In this document: piece by piece, positions 60,197-64,000 of the stretch
How the letters are laid out: every line of letters begins with the position of its first letter
Numbering within the stretch: the first letter of the stretch is position 1
From: Bacillota bacterium
GTDB lineage: Bacteria > Bacillota > Clostridia > Acetivibrionales > DTU013
NCBI GenBank assembly: GCA_023418915.1
Contig: JAEZYU010000109.1
Span: 112,624-176,623, forward strand
Direction: 5' to 3'
DNA length: 64,000 nt
Program-made: the position numbers and the translations under genes
The notes under the pieces: model-generated
Told to the model about the DNA's origin: nothing
The model's database searches: none
What the model saw: the letters and a program-made list of their open reading frames with translations, nothing else

Positions 60197-63100
60197 TTAT
60201 CCCACCTTTTCTCCCATTTTCATAGATACTATTTTTGAAACGCCATGCTCCTGCATCGTTACTCCATATAGCATATCCGAGCCCTCCATAGTCCCTTTCC
60301 TGTGCGTGACCACTATGAATTGGGTGTTGCTTGAGTAACTCTTCAGGTAATCAGCGAAACGGTAAACATTTGCTTCATCGAGTGCTGCTTCAATTTCATC
60401 CAGTACGCAGAATGGCGTCGGCTTCAGCCTCAATATGGCAAACAGCAGAGCGATTGCAGTGAAAGCACGTTCTCCGCCTGACAGCAGCATCATATTCTGC
60501 AGCTTTTTACCCGGCGGCTGTGCCTCGATTTCAATCCCGCTCTCGAGCACATTATCTTGATCTACTAGTACCAAGCCAGCTCTTCCGCCATTGAACAACT
60601 CCTTGAATACAATATTAAAATTCTCATTTATCAGCTTGAATTGCTCTAAAAACTGCTTTTTCATTATGGATGTCATCTCATAAATAACCCGAAGCAGTTT
60701 TTCCCTCGCCTGCTCCATATCGTTTCTCTGATTGTTCATGAATTCATATCGTTCTTTTGTCTTTATATATTCTTCAATAGAAGCAACATTAATAGGCCCA
60801 AGCTCTTTAATCGCATTTTTAAGCTCATTAATCCTTTTATTTGCACCAGACAGGCTCCCTATATCCTTTTTAATTTCCAAAGCAGTTGAATATGTCAGTT
60901 CATATTCATTCCATATTCTGTCCTGAAGAGCTTCCATTTCCGTTTCAAGCCTGGCTTTTTTAACCTCAGTCCTTGAATATTCCTCCTGAAGCAGCAGGAT
61001 TGTTTTGTTCGTTTCGTTTATTTTATTTACAATATCATAAAGATCCTCTTCGAGTATCTTTCGCTCCTCTGTCAGCCTGTCCATTTCAAAGGTCTTGCCT
61101 GATTTTTCCTCGTTGTGCTTCCTTATCCGCGCATTCAGTCCTTCATTCTGTTCTTCCAGCTTGTTGATTTCTATCTTGTTCTTTTCCTTGTCATTTTCTT
61201 TTTTTGTTATGCTTCTTGAAATACTTTCTTTTTCGGAATTGAGCCTCTCAGAATTCTCCTTGACACCTGTGATGCTTTCCATTATAGAATTCACAGAAAT
61301 TTTAAAATCGGTAATATCAGCATGGAGAGCATCACGTACAGCCTGGTCCTCCTTATGCTTTTCCTGATGCTCTGCTACGGTTTTCTTTGCTTCACTGATT
61401 TCATTTTCGATCTGAGAAAGCTCATTCTCATATTTGCACATTTCCTGGTTTGTTTCGTTCACTTGCCGCTCCAGTTGATCCTTTTCCTGCCTGAGCATTT
61501 CGATCCTTGCAGACAACCTTTTAATATTTTCATCTGTCTGTGCCAGATGGCTTTCATCTCTTATTTTAACCAGTTCATTGTTTTTAATATCACTTTGTAT
61601 TGAAGCTATCTCTGAGTCTATTTCTGCAATGCTTTCAACAAGCACCTTTATATCCTTTATTAATGCCGTCTCATTGTCCTTCAGCGTTTTTAGCTCAAGA
61701 TCGAGCTCTGAGATTTCCCTTCCTCTGCTCAGAATGCCGGTGCCTCTGTTGTCGAGACTGCCGCCGGACATGGAACCGCCCGTATTGAGAAGATCACCTT
61801 CCAGTGTAACTATCCTGAATGAATACCCAAACCCTCTGGCCATTTTAATGCCGTTGTCGAGATTATCAATGACAACGACCTTTCCCAGCAAACTTCCTAC
61901 TATACCGTCGTATTTCGAATCGGCTCTTACCAGATCGGATGCTATACCGCAAAAACCCTCACATTGTTTGATCCTGACAAGAGTTGCATTATCAAAGCGC
62001 CTTGCTGACACCGAACTGATGGGCAGGAATGTGGCCCGTCCAAGCCTGTTTTTTTTCAGGAATTCGATGGCTTTTTTTGCATCCTCTTCACTTTGTGTAA
62101 CTATATTTTGCAGAGCTCCTCCGAGTGATATTTCTATGGCCGCCTCATATTTTTTATCTGTTTCTATCAATTGAGCCAATGCTCCATGGATACCCCTGCC
62201 GAACTGAGAGGACCCGCGGCAAGCCTGCAGCACTTCCCGCACGCTTCTGTTGTAGCCCTCAAGGTTTTGCTCCATCTCCCTGAGTGTCTTGACACGTGCG
62301 CTCTTGGACTGTATGTCAGAGTTGAGCTTGTTCTGTTTTGTTCTCATATCTCCGAGCATCCTGTCGGATTCCTCTCGTTCACCAAGCAGTTCCTGATGTC
62401 TTGCCTTCTGCTTTTTTATCTGCTCTTCTGCATTTCTTATACTTTCGTTCAGGTCTTCCTTTTTCATCCTTTCGCGGTCACTTTCGACCACATTTTGATA
62501 AATCTCACTGTCAATACTGTGCTGGCGTTTTTGCATATTTTCGATATGTGTCTTAAGATTACTGATCTGCATCTTTTTATCCGACTGGATATCCATTTTG
62601 TCCATTATGCCGGATTTCATCAATTCAATATTTCTCTCATCCTCGTCCAATGTTTTTAACAGCTCTTCCATCTGCTTCTCAAATTCGGAAAGCCTGGTGC
62701 TGTAATCGTCCAATTGCTTTTCGAGGTACTTCAGTCTATTCTGCTTTCCTGCTTCTTCCTTGTCCAGCAGCCTGATCTTTTCTAAAAGCTCTTCCTTTTC
62801 CGAGTCGAGTCTTTCAATATTCTGGTGCAGATTAGCAATTTTTTCGTTATTTAGCTTGATCTCGGAGCTGCAGCGCTCGAGGCTTCCCTCCATCTCATAA
62901 AACTGCTGTCTTGCTGCTTCAAGCTTCTCATCGAAAGACTTCAGCAGATCCGTTTTCTCCTTGTTTGACCCAGTGATCTCATCCAATTTCTTATTTTCAG
63001 AATCAATCTGGTCTTTAACATTTTTGTATGCCTCATCCAGTATCCTAAGCTTTTCTCGAAATTTTTCCATGCTATCGAGATATACATTGACATCAAGCAC

Positions 63101-63769
63101 CTTCAGGTTTTCCCTCAAATCAAGAAATCTGCGTGCAGTCTCCGATTGCTCTTTCAACGGTCCCAGCTGAGATTCCAGCTCGTTGATGATGTCATTTATC
63201 CTTTCAAGGTTTTGTCTTGTGAGTTCGAGCTTCTTCTCTGCCTCCTGTTTCCTGACCTTGTATTTCATTATACCGGATGCTTCCTCGAAGATGTGGCGTC
63301 TGTCTTCAGAGCGAGTGCTGAGTATCTCATCGACCCTGCCCTGGCCAATGACGGAATAACCGTCCCTGCCGATACCGGTGTCGAGCAGCAGTTCGGTAAT
63401 ATCCTTGAGTCTGCATGTTGTTTTATTAATCAAATATTCACTTTCTCCAGAACGAAATACCCGGCGTGCTATGGAAACCTCGCCGTATTCTATTGGAAGA
63501 GATGAATCAGAATTGTCCATAGTTATGGTTACTTCAGCAAAACCAAGAGGTTTTCTGTGTTCTGTGCCTGCAAAAATGACATCCTCCATTTTGCTTCCGC
63601 GAAGTGTTTTTACGCTTTGTTCGCCAAGGACCCATCTGATAGCGTCAGCAATATTGCTTTTGCCGCTGCCATTCGGACCGACTACTGCCGTAATGCCTCC
63701 GCTGAAATCGAGGCTAATTTTTTCCGCAAAAGATTTGAAACCTTGCAGATCGAGTCGTTTTAAGTACAA
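60197..63769 (-). CDS. smc: Chromosome segregation protein SMC
   Basis: 1190 aa from a TTG at 63769, preferred over the ATG at 63790 because a gggggg site lies just before it and the product then begins MYLKRLDLQGFKSFA as in other SMCs; the upstream ATG has no site. N-terminal Walker A GPNGSGKS, long coiled coils, a hinge at about 500-660 (HGALAQLIETDKKYEAAIE, MSGGSLDNRGTG), and C-terminal ABC signature LLSGGERAF with Walker B VLDEIEAALDEAN. Condenses and segregates the chromosome with ScpA and ScpB. Confidence 0.97.
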   Translation of the reverse strand: MYLKRLDLQGFKSFAEKISLDFSGGITAVVGPNGSGKSNIADAIRWVLGEQSVKTLRGSKMEDVIFAGTEHRKPLGFAEVTITMDNSDSSLPIEYGEVSIARRVFRSGESEYLINKTTCRLKDITELLLDTGIGRDGYSVIGQGRVDEILSTRSEDRRHIFEEASGIMKYKVRKQEAEKKLELTRQNLERINDIINELESQLGPLKEQSETARRFLDLRENLKVLDVNVYLDSMEKFREKLRILDEAYKNVKDQIDSENKKLDEITGSNKEKTDLLKSFDEKLEAARQQFYEMEGSLERCSSEIKLNNEKIANLHQNIERLDSEKEELLEKIRLLDKEEAGKQNRLKYLEKQLDDYSTRLSEFEKQMEELLKTLDEDERNIELMKSGIMDKMDIQSDKKMQISNLKTHIENMQKRQHSIDSEIYQNVVESDRERMKKEDLNESIRNAEEQIKKQKARHQELLGEREESDRMLGDMRTKQNKLNSDIQSKSARVKTLREMEQNLEGYNRSVREVLQACRGSSQFGRGIHGALAQLIETDKKYEAAIEISLGGALQNIVTQSEEDAKKAIEFLKKNRLGRATFLPISSVSARRFDNATLVRIKQCEGFCGIASDLVRADSKYDGIVGSLLGKVVVIDNLDNGIKMARGFGYSFRIVTLEGDLLNTGGSMSGGSLDNRGTGILSRGREISELDLELKTLKDNETALIKDIKVLVESIAEIDSEIASIQSDIKNNELVKIRDESHLAQTDENIKRLSARIEMLRQEKDQLERQVNETNQEMCKYENELSQIENEISEAKKTVAEHQEKHKEDQAVRDALHADITDFKISVNSIMESITGVKENSERLNSEKESISRSITKKENDKEKNKIEINKLEEQNEGLNARIRKHNEEKSGKTFEMDRLTEERKILEEDLYDIVNKINETNKTILLLQEEYSRTEVKKARLETEMEALQDRIWNEYELTYSTALEIKKDIGSLSGANKRINELKNAIKELGPINVASIEEYIKTKERYEFMNNQRNDMEQAREKLLRVIYEMTSIMKKQFLEQFKLINENFNIVFKELFNGGRAGLVLVDQDNVLESGIEIEAQPPGKKLQNMMLLSGGERAFTAIALLFAILRLKPTPFCVLDEIEAALDEANVYRFADYLKSYSSNTQFIVVTHRKGTMEGSDMLYGVTMQEHGVSKIVSMKMGEKVG

Positions 63770-63802
63770 ATGGACCCCCCCGTTTGTCATAAGTGCATAT
63801 TC

Positions 63803-63830
63803 ATTTTAACATAAATTGAGACTAATTCAA
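63803..63830 (-). promoter_or_regulatory. smc promoter
   Basis: On the minus strand TTGAAT (63825-63830), 16 bp, TAAAAT (63803-63808), about 35 bp upstream of the TTG start codon. It suggests smc-ftsY can be transcribed independently of the upstream region. Confidence 0.6.
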
Positions 63831-63837
63831 CAATATT

Positions 63838-64000
63838 TCAATCCGAAATCACAAGTAACAGGTGCTTGGGAAACACAACCGAAATAAATGCCGCTGACGG
63901 TCCGACCCTGACACGACCCGTTATTCGCTCATTACTGGGACTGGCAGTGGCGTTTGTGGAGGTTATGTTTCCCACCTCATAGCCCAACTGCATTACACGC
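63838..64000 (-). CDS. Possible C-terminal end of an unidentified gene (partial)
   Basis: An open minus-strand frame enters from the right edge and ends at a TGA at 63838-63840; the last residues read GPSAAFISVVFPKHLLLVIS plus D. It does not look like RNase III, the common neighbour of smc. With only about 54 codons and no recognised motif it may be non-coding. Confidence 0.25.
   Translation of the reverse strand, partial: RVMQLGYEVGNITSTNATASPSNERITGRVRVGPSAAFISVVFPKHLLLVISD

Overview
The window looks like chromosomal DNA of an anaerobic, low-to-moderate GC member of the Firmicutes, most likely class Clostridia. The evidence is its conserved clusters in the usual Firmicutes order: mutL-miaA-hfq, lexA divergent from a yneA-like gene, an IscR/IscS/IscU/MnmA operon, ylxM-ffh-rpsP-KH-rimM-trmD followed by rplS-rbgA-rnhB, and smc-ftsY. 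FeoAB and Rnf-like electron transfer proteins fit an anaerobe. No rRNA, tRNA, prophage or CRISPR array was seen.

Layout. 1-9 kb: end of mutL, miaA, hfq, the lexA/yneA SOS pair with three LexA boxes, an SLH-GH18 cell-wall hydrolase, a cysteine desulfurase coupled to thiI, and a VanW protein. 9-19 kb: DUF2225 protein, PurM-like protein, glycine riboswitch-glyA, rarA, larA, then iscR-iscS-iscU-mnmA. 19-27 kb: a repeat-rich stretch with a PHP phosphatase, an M18 aminopeptidase, an LCP protein, a tyrosine recombinase, YccF and an SDR. Its long intergenic regions hold 18-, 22-, 23-, 24- and 37-bp tandem repeats, an ORF-less group IIC intron directly after a terminator, and inverted repeats. 27-35 kb: a short promoter-sORF-terminator unit, an unusual RnfD-RnfC fusion coupled to a CoA-binding protein, a TagO/WecA-type transferase, GntR regulator, candidate small RNA, aminotransferase and M19 dipeptidase. 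35-46 kb, minus strand: the ribosome/SRP cluster, interrupted between trmD and rplS by a cupin gene and two genes of unknown function. 46-64 kb: Lhr helicase, GreA, a small accessory set (APH-like kinase, methyltransferase, QueG-like protein, GNAT, isochorismatase-like hydrolase), a DtxR-family regulator divergent from feoA-feoB, and ftsY-smc.

How the genes work together. Two cysteine desulfurases each sit beside their own tRNA thiolation enzyme (ThiI and MnmA), and the second also serves Fe-S assembly with IscU under an IscR-like regulator. RarA, LexA, YneA and possibly Lhr form DNA-damage functions. FeoAB with a DtxR-type repressor handles ferrous iron. Ffh and FtsY, the two protein GTPases of the SRP pathway, are about 14 kb apart.

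The most unusual content is intergenic: at least two families of short dispersed elements (called A and B here) and five tandem arrays with unrelated units of about 18-24 bp, besides the intron. The most unusual protein is the RnfD-RnfC fusion, which lacks a recognisable flavinylation motif.
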